Assembly (NCBI RefSeq): GCF_007558725.1
Contig: NZ_VLPL01000003.1
Location: 1 to 64,000 of the forward strand
Source of the DNA: Fluviicola chungangensis
GTDB lineage: Bacteria > Bacteroidota > Bacteroidia > Flavobacteriales_D > Crocinitomicaceae
Direction: 5' to 3'
DNA length: 64,000 bases
Under the pieces are notes generated by a model. It was not told the DNA's origin and searched no databases. It saw only the letters and a list, made by a program, of their open reading frames with translations. Shown here in pieces: positions 37,756-46,322 of the stretch (position 1 is its first letter; every line of letters starts with the position of its first letter). The translations under genes and the position numbers were made by a program.

Positions 37756-38265
37756 TTATTTGTTTACTAGTTTTTTGATCTCTTCGTACAATTTTTCCTC
37801 GTCTCCGGGAGCATAATTGTTGTGAGAATAAACGATATTCCCGTTTTGGTCCACTAAAAATGTGTGAGGTACATTGTTAACACCCATAGCGCGTTTGAAA
37901 TCACCGTTCGGGTCCATCAAAACCAGGTAGTCCCATCCTTTTCCGTCTACATAAACCGGTACCTGGTTTTTTGTTTTTTCGTCATCGATGGTTACGGCAA
38001 CCAGGTTTACACCGGTTTCTTCCTGCCAATCCGGGTATAATTCATGAATGGTGTTTAATTCACGTTTACATGGAGAACACCAGGTTGCCCAAAAGGAAAT
38101 TACAACCGGTCCTTTGAAACCCAATTCAGCAGTATTCACCGCTTTCCCATCCATGTCTACTAATTTTACAGAAGGAAGTTGTTTGACAACCAAAGGTTCA
38201 TGGTCTTGAGCCATTGATAAAGAGGAAACAATAAGCCCTAAAAATAGGAACGCAATTTTTTTCAT
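37756..38265 (-). CDS. TlpA/ResA-like thiol-disulfide oxidoreductase
   Basis: The 169-aa protein has a signal peptide (MKKIAFLFLGLIVSSLSMAQ) and a thioredoxin fold with active site WATWCSPCKRE and cis-Pro segment VNNVPHTFLVDQNG. It acts in the periplasm, probably as a reductant of protein disulfides. It is the first gene of an operon with the DUF6029-like barrel and the Omp28-like lipoprotein, so these may be its partners or substrates. Confidence 0.9.
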   Translation of the reverse strand: MKKIAFLFLGLIVSSLSMAQDHEPLVVKQLPSVKLVDMDGKAVNTAELGFKGPVVISFWATWCSPCKRELNTIHELYPDWQEETGVNLVAVTIDDEKTKNQVPVYVDGKGWDYLVLMDPNGDFKRAMGVNNVPHTFLVDQNGNIVYSHNNYAPGDEEKLYEEIKKLVNK

Positions 38266-38310
38266 AGTTTAAATTTTAGCAACGGACAGTTCAAGTTCTG
38301 TGCCGAAATT

Positions 38311-38318
38311 CAAAGATA
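38311..38318 (-). promoter_or_regulatory. -7 box of the tlpA operon
   Basis: The minus strand reads TATCTTTG, a perfect TAnnTTTG, 45 bp before the start codon. The spacer region holds the inverted repeat at 38328-38351, and no TTG lies at the standard distance. Confidence 0.5.
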
Positions 38319-38551
38319 CCTTTTCCTTAACACAATTTTAAACATGTGTTATCGGATAATATTGTATTCCTAAAAAATGTTAAGGTGCCGGGAAAGATTG
38401 TAATCCTAATAATCCTGATTTTCATCCGAATCAAACCGTTTACTCCCAAAAACCGACAGTTAAATCAAAAATTAACGATTATCTGTAGTAATGTGGTTGT
38501 TTTTTCCATCAAAAAATTGTAATCTTACTGATTGATATAAGAATTGGCCTA

Positions 38552-38582
38552 TTGTTTGAGAAATAGATCGTGCTTATATTTG
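38552..38582 (+). promoter_or_regulatory. Promoter of the 38603 T9SS cargo gene
   Basis: TTG (38552-38554), a 20-bp spacer and a perfect TATATTTG (38575-38582) lie 20 bp before the ATG. Confidence 0.65.
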
Positions 38583-38602
38583 TGAAAACTGAAAATGCAA
38601 TT

Positions 38603-39358
38603 ATGAAAAAATTATACTCTTTAGTTACTGTTGTTTTACTTGCTTGCTCTACTGGTTTCGGGCAGGTAGAAATAAAACTATGGGATTCCGGTACGCAATC
38701 CGGTACAGGTAATGCCTTGAACGGAGAAGAATATGCTTATGTTGTTTCCACGGATGCTTTACAAAGCGTTGCTATCAATTTCAAAAACACTTCGGCAAGC
38801 ACGAAGGTTTGGAAGATGGAGCGTTACAGAATTACTGACGCTGCTGCATGGGCAGATAATTTCTGCTGGGGAGCTCCCGGAGATCCATTCGGAATGTGTT
38901 ATACCGCTTCTCAGATGAATACAAATCCATGGGCAAACCCGAATCAATATGATTTAACTGTTGCTGCAGGAGGATCTGCGAATTTAATGGCTGATACGGA
39001 TACGCATGGTTCAGGAACTGAAAAATACCGTTTCTATTTAGTAGAAGGTGGTAACCGTGTGGATTCTGTAGATGTCTTGGTTACTTCTGTTTTAGGGGTG
39101 GCAGATCAGCAGCAGGAAGAAGTTTCTGTTTCTGTATATCCTAACCCGGTTGCAAACGTGTTAACTGTTAGCACAAAAGGTTTGGAAGGAACTGTTGAAT
39201 TGAAAATGGTTGATGTACTTGGAAAAGTAGTTTTATCCGAATCAGGAGCACCAATCAACAAAGTAGATGTAAGCAACTTCAAGAACGGAGTTTACTTAGT
39301 ATACGTTTACAACAAAGGAGATTTGGTTCAAACGAAACGAATCGTTATTAAGCATTAA
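38603..39358 (+). CDS. Secreted protein with C-terminal T9SS type A sorting domain
   Basis: The 251-aa protein has a signal peptide (MKKLYSLVTVVLLACSTGFGQ), an unrecognised central domain of about 135 residues with two Cys (FCWGAPGDPFGMCYTA), and a C-terminal sorting domain (about 178-251: VSVYPNPVANVLTV, LKMVDVLGKVVL, VDVSNFKNGVYLVYVYNKGD, IVIKH). It is exported by the type IX system to the cell surface or medium. The ATG at 38603 fits the promoter. The central domain function is unknown. Confidence 0.88.
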   Translation: MKKLYSLVTVVLLACSTGFGQVEIKLWDSGTQSGTGNALNGEEYAYVVSTDALQSVAINFKNTSASTKVWKMERYRITDAAAWADNFCWGAPGDPFGMCYTASQMNTNPWANPNQYDLTVAAGGSANLMADTDTHGSGTEKYRFYLVEGGNRVDSVDVLVTSVLGVADQQQEEVSVSVYPNPVANVLTVSTKGLEGTVELKMVDVLGKVVLSESGAPINKVDVSNFKNGVYLVYVYNKGDLVQTKRIVIKH

Positions 39359-39377
39359 GATTTAATCATATATATGG

Positions 39378-39407
39378 AAAGGAGTTCGCAAGCGGACTCC
39401 TTTTTTT
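39378..39407 (+). terminator. Terminator after the T9SS cargo gene
   Basis: The stem AAAGGAGTTCG / CGGACTCCTTT (one G-U pair) closes on a short loop and is followed by a run of T, 20 bp past the stop codon. Confidence 0.75.
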
Positions 39408-39488
39408 GGGATTTTGTTCCGAATTCTCATTTGCTTTATCCTTGTTTTTAATTCAGTTCTTTTGTTCCGAATCTAATTTAAAAGCACA

Positions 39489-40538
39489 ATGAAAAAATCA
39501 CTGAACTTTTTGGCTATCTGTACGATGGCTGTAATCACATTTTCGTGTGAGAAGCAAGAAAATTTCCGAACAAATAATTCTAATAACGGAAACGATCAGG
39601 AAAAAACGATTAAGAACACACCACCTTCTACCTTGGTGTTGGTCCCAAGCTCATCCAGACCAAGAATTGCTTTCCTTCCGGATGGCGATGATTTCTTAGG
39701 TGTAACTCCATATGACGTCACTTCATTAAGAGATGGAATTTTCAGTTCAATGGGAGCAACTACCTGAGAAGTTTTTAATCCCAATCAATTTTTAGGCCTT
39801 CCTGTAAATGTTGCAGGAATAGTATTTAGCGGGTTAGCCGTAGATCGGGCAGCTAATTATTACGATCCACCCATCATGCTGTGCAGAAGTCGTTCATCCG
39901 AACATGCATTGTTTTTTGCAAGTGTAGATGCATCAAGTAATTACATTATTAACAATTATATCATTCTAAATGCTTCTTTTGCGCCAGCGAGCAGCGGATG
40001 GAGAATTTCTCATATTGAGTATCATTCTCAACTGATGTACGGGATTTTTTACAACTCATCGACTCAAGAATCGAAAATAGCCCAAATAGATAAAAACACC
40101 GGAAACACAACACTCATTAAATCGTTCCCGGGTGTTAAATTCGAAGGAATGGACTTTACGATTATTAGTAATCAACAAGGCATAAGTCCGGACAAAATGT
40201 ACTTAAAAAGCGGTGTTGCCGTTGGTGTTACAACTTGTAAGATTTTTACGCTGAATTTGGCTAATCCGAACAGTTATTGGACAGTTCCAACAAACATTGC
40301 TACCAATTATTCCACTTCAGGTTCACCTAGCGGTGCGTTTTTGGTCGTCTCAAATCACACATCACCGATCTATATTTATGAGCCCTGGAATTCTATGGTT
40401 CATGGATATGATCCGGTAAATAATACAAGTAATACATACGTTACTCAAAAGCGGACAGTGACATTAACAACTCCAACTCCGACTCTTGGACCGGTTATAA
40501 ATATTATGAGTCAGGCAATGAATGATGCGGCAAGATAA
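39489..40538 (+). pseudogene. Lipoprotein gene interrupted by one in-frame TGA
   Basis: The ATG at 39489 starts a lipoprotein signal (AICTMAVITFSC). The frame stops at TGA 39765-39767 after SMGATT and then continues open in the same frame (EVFNPNQFLGLPVNVAGIVFSG...) to 40538, in all 349 sense or stop codons. The part after the stop shows coherent repeat-like beta sequence (YGIFYNSSTQESKIAQIDKNTGNTTLIKSFPGVKFEGMDFT), like a surface propeller. One base change (TGG or CGA to TGA) would explain it. Recoding or a sequence error cannot be excluded. Confidence 0.75.
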
Positions 40539-40556
40539 TTTATAAATTATAATAGA

Positions 40557-40586
40557 GAAAGGGGCTTTGTAAAAAAAGCCCCTTTC
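40557..40586. terminator. Bidirectional terminator between convergent genes
   Basis: The stem GAAAGGGGCT / AGCCCCTTTC (40557-40566, 40577-40586) with an A-rich loop lies between the broken lipoprotein gene and cobB. Confidence 0.75.
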
Positions 40587-40591
40587 TTGTT

Positions 40592-41281
40592 TCAGAACAA
40601 TAATTCTTTCAACTCTTCCACCGCCTCAACAGCACTCTTGTTTATTTTGGTGAAAAGACTTTCAACCTGCATTTGGTCTGCCTTAGGGTCAATCAGGATT
40701 TTCTGACACGAAGTCTTCGTATAGTGAATGAGATTGGCAGCCGGGTAAACGCTGAGAGAAGTTCCTACAACGATCAATATATCCGCCTGCTTAATTAATT
40801 CTGCTGCTTCATATAAAAGCGGAACTTCTTCTCCGAACCAAACCACATGCGGCCTTAAGGGAAAACCATCATCACACAGGTCGGTCATTTTTAGTTCATG
40901 GCCTTCGATCGGGTAGTATTTCTTTTCTTTAGCAGGTCCGGAGCTCTTTGCATAACGAATATTGCCGTGTAAATGAAGCACATGGGAGCTTCCTGCCCGC
41001 TCGTGCAGGTCGTCGATATTCTGTGTAATTACCTGAACATGAAAATGTTCTTCGAGAGAACTGAAATAATGATGAGCCCGGTTTGGTTTTGCGCTTATAA
41101 CATTGAGCCGTCTTTCGTTGTAGAATTTCTGGACCAAATCTGGATTATTTTGCCAGGCCCGGGGTGTTGCCACTTCCTCGATAGAGTAGTTTTCCCACAA
41201 GCCATCGGCATCTCGAAATGTTTTTATACCGCTTTCCGCACTAATCCCTGCTCCCGATAGAATAACGAGGTTACTTTTCAT
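40592..41281 (-). CDS. cobB: Sir2-family NAD-dependent protein deacylase, zinc-less SIRT5-like type
   Basis: The 229-aa protein has the Sir2 motifs GAGISAESGIKTFRD, TQNIDDLHERAG and the catalytic His in HLHGNIR (His105), and VGTSLSVYPAANL. It removes acyl groups from lysine using NAD. The Y-x-x-R motif that selects succinyl/malonyl groups in SIRT5/CobB is present (Tyr54, Arg57 in FYNERR). The four zinc-binding cysteines of most sirtuins are absent: only two Cys exist in the protein, and none forms a CXXC. It is divergently oriented to the T9SS gene at 41395. Confidence 0.9.
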   Translation of the reverse strand: MKSNLVILSGAGISAESGIKTFRDADGLWENYSIEEVATPRAWQNNPDLVQKFYNERRLNVISAKPNRAHHYFSSLEEHFHVQVITQNIDDLHERAGSSHVLHLHGNIRYAKSSGPAKEKKYYPIEGHELKMTDLCDDGFPLRPHVVWFGEEVPLLYEAAELIKQADILIVVGTSLSVYPAANLIHYTKTSCQKILIDPKADQMQVESLFTKINKSAVEAVEELKELLF

Positions 41282-41306
41282 ATCCTTTATTTAGCTTTCC
41301 AATAGT

Positions 41307-41314
41307 CAAAGTTA
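41307..41314 (-). promoter_or_regulatory. -7 box of cobB
   Basis: The minus strand reads TAACTTTG (perfect TAnnTTTG), 25 bp before the start. A -33 TTG at normal distance is not evident. Confidence 0.4.
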
Positions 41315-41342
41315 ATTGAATCAAGCTTAGGAGGTTAAATAG

Positions 41343-41373
41343 TTGTTAAGTTATTGTCTTAATGTTAGATTTG
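41343..41373 (+). promoter_or_regulatory. Promoter of the Omp28-domain T9SS gene
   Basis: TTG (41343-41345), a 20-bp spacer and a perfect TAGATTTG (41366-41373) lie 21 bp before the ATG at 41395. Confidence 0.6.
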
Positions 41374-41394
41374 GAATTCTAAAACGTTAAGATT

Positions 41395-43302
41395 ATGAAA
41401 AAAACTTTACTTGCTTTTTCGGCGGTTTTTGTGGCAGGAACTTCGTTCTCCCAAATAATTATGTCCGAAGATTTTGAGGGGACCACTGCACCTGCCATTC
41501 CGGCAACCTGGTCGCAAACTACTTTGGCTACCGATGGTGGATTCAAAAGTGGAACAGCTGCGACTCTTTCCAGTCAGTCATTTCCTGTACCAACAACGAA
41601 TGCAACAAAAATGCTGGTTACAAACGATGACGGATGTAACTGTGACAAAAGCGCAGACAGATTGATTTCTCCTACAATTGACTTAAGTACTGCTGCTGCA
41701 GCAGTTATGGAGGTTGATTTATTTTATGCCCAAGGGACATACCAGGGAGCGACAGAATCAGGGAAAATTGAGGTTTCTATTGATGGTGGAACAACTTGGA
41801 CAACGGCTCAAACTTTGACTGGATCAGCTAGCTGGCAAAATGTTGGAATTAACCTGACTCCTTATGTAGGAAATGCTAACGTAAAAGTTTCATTTTTATA
41901 CAATGATAACGGAGGATGGTTATTCGGTATGGGAATTGACAACTTCGTTGTTCGTCAACCATCTCCCGACGATGCGAAATTCCTTTCTGCTTCTGTAAAT
42001 CGTTATTCTTTAACAAGTACTAACAATACGCTTTCCCTTCAGGTTAAAAATGACGGGGCAAATGCAATTACAAGTTTAACTGTTGACTGGAATGACGGAA
42101 CAGCTCACAGCAGCGTGATTTCTACAAACATCGCTGTTGGTGCTACAGCAACGATCAATCACCCGATTGCCGTGAACTATGCAACTGTTGTTGAGAAAAC
42201 ATTGAATATCAATATTACTGGAGTAAACGGTAATACAGATCCAAATCCGGGAAACAACACAGGAAGTAAACCATTTAACACGGTAAGTGCAAACTCTCAA
42301 AAAGTAGTTTTGTTTGAAGAAGGAACAGGTACTTGGTGTGGATGGTGTCCAAGAGGTGCGGTTGCTATGGAATACATGGATAATACATACCCGAACACAT
42401 TTGCAGGTGTAGCTGTTCACAACGGTGACCCGATGACAGTTACAGCGTATGACGCTGCAGCAGATTTCTCCGGATTCCCTGGAGCAAACGTGGACAGAGT
42501 ACTTTTAGGAGTAGATGTTTCTGACCAGGATTTTGAGACTTACTATAACGATCGTAAAGACCTGATCACTCCGGTAGGAATTGCAATTCAAACAGGTGGT
42601 TCGGGAAATAACGTAACGGTTACTGTTAACGCAACTTTCAGAAGTAACTTTGCTGCTGCAAACTACCGATTGGGTGTAATTATTTCTGAGGATAATGTGA
42701 CAGGAACAGGATCAACCTGGAACCAACACAATTATTACAGTTCTCAAACAAATAACATTGCATTGACCGGTGCAGGACACAACTGGCAAACAGAACCGGA
42801 TCCGGTACTTGCTGCAAACATGGAATACGACCACGTTGGTAGAGCATTATTAGGTGGTTACTCAGGTCAGGCTGGTTCAGTTCCTGCGGTTATCGCAGAC
42901 GGACAAGTAGCTACGTATACATTTAACTATACAGTTCCTGCTACAAGTGTTCGTGCAAACATGCATGCAGTTGCTGTTGTAATTGACCAAGCTACAGGTG
43001 AAGTATTGAATGCAAAAGAAATTTCATTGGCAACATTAGGTTTGGCTGAAACATCCACAATCAATATGGAAGTATTCCCTAACCCTGCTTCTGACGTAGT
43101 AAACGTTAATTTCGAAGGACAAGGTGGAGATTACACAGTTTCAATCATTGATTTGTCAGGACGTACAGTTGCATCGAAAGTAGTTACTGGTGCTGGCGCT
43201 ACATCAGTTGCAGTTCCGGTTACAGGTTTGGTATCAGGAAACTACCTGGTATCCATTGCTAATGAGACTGGTTCTTATACTCAAAAATTGATGGTGAAGT
43301 AA
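41395..43302 (+). CDS. T9SS-secreted protein with adhesion-type N-terminal domain and Omp28 domain
   Basis: The 635-aa protein has a signal peptide (LLAFSAVFVAGTSFSQ), an N-terminal jelly-roll of the choice-of-anchor/MAM kind (SEDFEGTTAPAIPATWSQ...LTPYVGNANVKVSFLYND), a CARDB-like segment near 190-290, an Omp28/thioredoxin-like domain with EEGTGTWCGWCPRGAVAMEYM (about 305-325), and a C-terminal type A sorting domain (about 560-635, VFPNPASDVVNV...GNYLVSIANETGSYTQKLMVK). It is delivered to the surface by T9SS. The CXXC suggests a redox or cysteine-binding role. Its relation to the Omp28-like lipoprotein 5 kb away is noteworthy. Confidence 0.9.
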   Translation: MKKTLLAFSAVFVAGTSFSQIIMSEDFEGTTAPAIPATWSQTTLATDGGFKSGTAATLSSQSFPVPTTNATKMLVTNDDGCNCDKSADRLISPTIDLSTAAAAVMEVDLFYAQGTYQGATESGKIEVSIDGGTTWTTAQTLTGSASWQNVGINLTPYVGNANVKVSFLYNDNGGWLFGMGIDNFVVRQPSPDDAKFLSASVNRYSLTSTNNTLSLQVKNDGANAITSLTVDWNDGTAHSSVISTNIAVGATATINHPIAVNYATVVEKTLNINITGVNGNTDPNPGNNTGSKPFNTVSANSQKVVLFEEGTGTWCGWCPRGAVAMEYMDNTYPNTFAGVAVHNGDPMTVTAYDAAADFSGFPGANVDRVLLGVDVSDQDFETYYNDRKDLITPVGIAIQTGGSGNNVTVTVNATFRSNFAAANYRLGVIISEDNVTGTGSTWNQHNYYSSQTNNIALTGAGHNWQTEPDPVLAANMEYDHVGRALLGGYSGQAGSVPAVIADGQVATYTFNYTVPATSVRANMHAVAVVIDQATGEVLNAKEISLATLGLAETSTINMEVFPNPASDVVNVNFEGQGGDYTVSIIDLSGRTVASKVVTGAGATSVAVPVTGLVSGNYLVSIANETGSYTQKLMVK

Positions 43303-43324
43303 TTCACAGATAATTTTTATAATG

Positions 43325-43360
43325 ACCCCGGTACCGTACATATGGTACCGGGGTTTCTTT
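43325..43360 (+). terminator. Terminator after the Omp28-domain T9SS gene
   Basis: An 11-bp perfect stem ACCCCGGTACC / GGTACCGGGGT (43325-43335, 43344-43354) is followed by TTCTTTTT. Confidence 0.85.
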
Positions 43361-43426
43361 TTATCCGACTTTTAGTGCTCTTTGTATTAGATTTATTAAC
43401 TTTATCGCCCCTTACAATCTCATTAT

Positions 43427-45691
43427 ATGGCAAAAGTTCGCAAACAAGACGCACTGGATTATCATGCTTCAGGAAGACCTGGTAAAATCGAGGTCGTTCC
43501 TACGAAACCTTATGCATCTCAGCGTGATCTGTCTTTGGCATATTCTCCGGGAGTGGCAGAGCCGTGTCTGAAGATTGCAGAAAATCCTGCAGATGTATAC
43601 AAGTATACCAGTAAAGCAAATCTGGTTGCCGTTATTTCGAACGGAACAGCCGTACTTGGACTGGGGGACATTGGTCCGTTGGCTTCCAAACCTGTCATGG
43701 AGGGAAAAGGCTTGCTTTTCAAGATTTTTGCAGATATTGATGTATTTGATATTGAAATCGATGCGAAAGACCCGGAATTATTTATCCAGACTGTCAAGGC
43801 GATTGCCCCCACTTTCGGAGGAATCAACCTGGAGGATATTAAGGCTCCCGAAGCTTTTGAGATTGAACGTCGTTTAAAAGAAGAGTTAGACATTCCTCTG
43901 ATGCACGATGATCAGCACGGAACGGCAATTATTTCTGCTGCTGCGTTGCTCAATGCTCTGGAATTGGCTAAAAAACGAATCGGTAAAGTAAAAATTGTTA
44001 TTTCAGGTGCCGGGGCAGCAGCCATTTCCTGTGCGAAATTGTACATGGCTTTGGGTGCTTCAGTAAGCAATATTTTTATGTTCGACAGCAAAGGCCTGAT
44101 TCATGCAGGACGAACGGACCTGGATGAAATGAAACAGCAATTCGCTCCGCATAAAAAAGATATCTCTTTACAGGAAGCATTCAAAGGAGCTGATGTGTTT
44201 ATCGGTTTGTCGAAAGGAAATATCGTTTCGAAGGAAATGGTGGCTTCCATGGCAAAGAACCCGATTGTATTTGCATTGGCGAATCCTGATCCGGAGATTT
44301 CTTACAAGGATGCAATGGCTACGCGTAATGATATTATCATGGCGACCGGTCGTTCCGATCATCCTAACCAGGTGAATAATGTACTTGGATTCCCGTTCAT
44401 CTTCAGGGGAGCATTGGATGTAAGAGCAACCGGGATTAACGAAGAAATGAAATTGGCTGCGGTGAAAGCGATTGCAAACCTGGCCAAAGAAACTATTCCG
44501 GAAGAAGTCATTGAAGCTTACGGTGAAAAACACATTTCCTTCGGAAGGGACCAAATTATTCCAAAACCATTGGATCCCCGATTGATTTATCACGTTGCAC
44601 CGGCTGTTGCGCGTGCTGCAATGGAATCCGGGATTGCTCAAAATCCAATAACCGATTGGGGAGAATATGAAATGACCCTGAAGAAGAGGTTGGGATTGGA
44701 CAACAAACTGGTCCGGCAAATTACAACCAAAGCTCAAAATAATCCGAAACGGGTGGTTTTTGCCGAGGCAGATAATGTGAAAATATTGAAAGCAGCCCAA
44801 ACAACCTGCGAAGAAGGAGTTTGTTTCCCGATTTTATTAGGAAAACGACGGGTAATCGAATCGTTAATTGCGGAATACTCTATTGAAATTCCGAATCTGA
44901 CCATCATCGATCCGAAATCGGATACCGAAAAGATGCGTCGCCAGATTTACGGGAAATCGTTCTTTGAAAAGCGCAAACGCAAAGGAGTAACAGAATATGA
45001 AGCCATTCAGCTGATGCGGGAACGAAATCATTTCGGTGCCATGATGGTGGAAATGGGTGACGCAGATGCAATGATTTCTGGATTGACCAGAAATTATCGG
45101 GATGTAGTTCGACCTGCAATTCAGGTAATTGGCTTGCAAAAAGACGTGAATACGGTAGCAGGAGTATATATCCTGAATACGAAAAGAGGTCCTATCTTTT
45201 TGGCAGATACGACCATCAATAAAAACCCTACTGCTTGTGAGATTGCTGAAATTACACACAACGTTGCGAAAACACTCAGAAAATTCAAGGTGATTCCAAA
45301 AATTGCATTGTTGAGCTATTCGAACTTTGGTTCCGCTCCGGGTGAAGATTCCGAAAAAATGGCAGAAGCAGTAAAAATCCTGCATGAGAATCACCCCACC
45401 TTGGTTGTGGATGGAGAAGTTCAGGCAAATTTCGCATTGAACAATGAGTTGATGAATGAAAAATTCTCGTTCTCACAACTGGCAAATAAAGAAGTGAACA
45501 CCTTGATTTTCCCGAACCTTTCATCGGGAAATATTGCCTACAAGTTACTTCAGGAAATGACTGATTCGGATGCAATCGGGCCGGTTTTGGTCGGATTGAA
45601 AAAGTCGATCCATGTATTGCAAATGGGTTCGTCTGTAAGAGAAATCGTAAACATGGTGAAAGTTGCCGTGGTTGATGCACAAACCAAGTAG
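43427..45691 (+). CDS. maeB: NADP-type malic enzyme fused to a phosphotransacetylase-like domain
   Basis: The 754-aa enzyme converts malate to pyruvate and CO2. The first 430 residues hold the malic N domain (YSPGVAEPCLKI, LGLGDIGPLASKPVMEGK) and the NAD(P) domain with HDDQHGTAIISAAALLNAL and the Rossmann loop SGAGAAAISCAKL. The C-terminal part (about 435-754) is phosphotransacetylase-like (FAEADNVKILKAAQ, LSYSNFGSAPGED, VQANFALN), usually a regulatory acetyl-CoA-sensing module in MaeB. Length is standard. ruvA starts 12 bp after it, so they are probably co-transcribed. Confidence 0.95.
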   Translation: MAKVRKQDALDYHASGRPGKIEVVPTKPYASQRDLSLAYSPGVAEPCLKIAENPADVYKYTSKANLVAVISNGTAVLGLGDIGPLASKPVMEGKGLLFKIFADIDVFDIEIDAKDPELFIQTVKAIAPTFGGINLEDIKAPEAFEIERRLKEELDIPLMHDDQHGTAIISAAALLNALELAKKRIGKVKIVISGAGAAAISCAKLYMALGASVSNIFMFDSKGLIHAGRTDLDEMKQQFAPHKKDISLQEAFKGADVFIGLSKGNIVSKEMVASMAKNPIVFALANPDPEISYKDAMATRNDIIMATGRSDHPNQVNNVLGFPFIFRGALDVRATGINEEMKLAAVKAIANLAKETIPEEVIEAYGEKHISFGRDQIIPKPLDPRLIYHVAPAVARAAMESGIAQNPITDWGEYEMTLKKRLGLDNKLVRQITTKAQNNPKRVVFAEADNVKILKAAQTTCEEGVCFPILLGKRRVIESLIAEYSIEIPNLTIIDPKSDTEKMRRQIYGKSFFEKRKRKGVTEYEAIQLMRERNHFGAMMVEMGDADAMISGLTRNYRDVVRPAIQVIGLQKDVNTVAGVYILNTKRGPIFLADTTINKNPTACEIAEITHNVAKTLRKFKVIPKIALLSYSNFGSAPGEDSEKMAEAVKILHENHPTLVVDGEVQANFALNNELMNEKFSFSQLANKEVNTLIFPNLSSGNIAYKLLQEMTDSDAIGPVLVGLKKSIHVLQMGSSVREIVNMVKVAVVDAQTK

Positions 45692-45703
45692 AAACAGAAA
45701 GCA

Positions 45704-46282
45704 ATGATTGCACATTTGAACGGACGTTTAATTGAAAAAAATCCAACCAACCTGATTATCGAATGCGGTGGTGTCGGGTATTTCGTTAAAATTTCACTGA
45801 ATACCTTTTCGTCTATCGGAGCGTCGGAATCCGTAAAAGTGTTGACCCAGCAAATTATCAGGGAAGATGCACATTTGCTTTTCGGATTTGCAACTTCCGA
45901 AGAGCGCGATGTATTCAATTTATTGTTGTCTGTTTCAGGAATCGGACCCAATACAGCTATCCTGATGCTTTCGTCCATGTCGCCGAATGAGATTGCCAAC
46001 GCAATACAAACGGAAGATGTACGTTCTATACAAGCAATCAAAGGAATCGGAGCAAAAACAGCACAACGGGTTATTATCGATTTGAAAGATAAGATGTTGA
46101 AAGTAGAGTGGAATGATCCGACAAATATTTTTGTCGGAAACAATACAAATCGATTTGATGCGTTAACTGCTTTAATTTCTTTGGGTTTTGACAAAAAATC
46201 AGCAGAGAAAGCAATAGAAAAAATTGCCACCGGAGATGAAACTGTGGAAGAATTAATCAAAGGAGCACTGAAAATATTATAA
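45704..46282 (+). CDS. ruvA: Holliday junction DNA helicase subunit RuvA
   Basis: The 192-aa protein has the OB-fold N-terminus (MIAHLNGRLIEKNPTNLIIECGGVGYFV), two helix-hairpin-helix motifs (LLSVSGIGPNTAILML and IQAIKGIGAKTAQRVIIDL) and a C-terminal RuvB-binding helix domain (ALISLGFDKKSAEKAIEKI). It binds Holliday junctions and loads RuvB. The neighbouring sprA downstream is a known order in Flavobacteriia. Confidence 0.97.
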   Translation: MIAHLNGRLIEKNPTNLIIECGGVGYFVKISLNTFSSIGASESVKVLTQQIIREDAHLLFGFATSEERDVFNLLLSVSGIGPNTAILMLSSMSPNEIANAIQTEDVRSIQAIKGIGAKTAQRVIIDLKDKMLKVEWNDPTNIFVGNNTNRFDALTALISLGFDKKSAEKAIEKIATGDETVEELIKGALKIL

Positions 46283-46322
46283 ACACTTGGAAAAAAATTT
46301 GAACGCTAACTACACAAGAGTG

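Larger units (their letters stand above)
38266..38602. other. Divergent intergenic region between tlpA and a T9SS cargo gene
   Basis: The 337-bp region has a promoter on each strand (38311-38318 minus, 38552-38582 plus) and an inverted repeat TAACACA-N10-TGTGTTA at 38328-38351. No ORF is credible. Confidence 0.5.

Noticed and set aside
43381-43404. Promoter-like TTTG and TAACTTTA before maeB
   Set aside because: The spacer is only 12 bp, too short for the Bacteroidota sigma factor.
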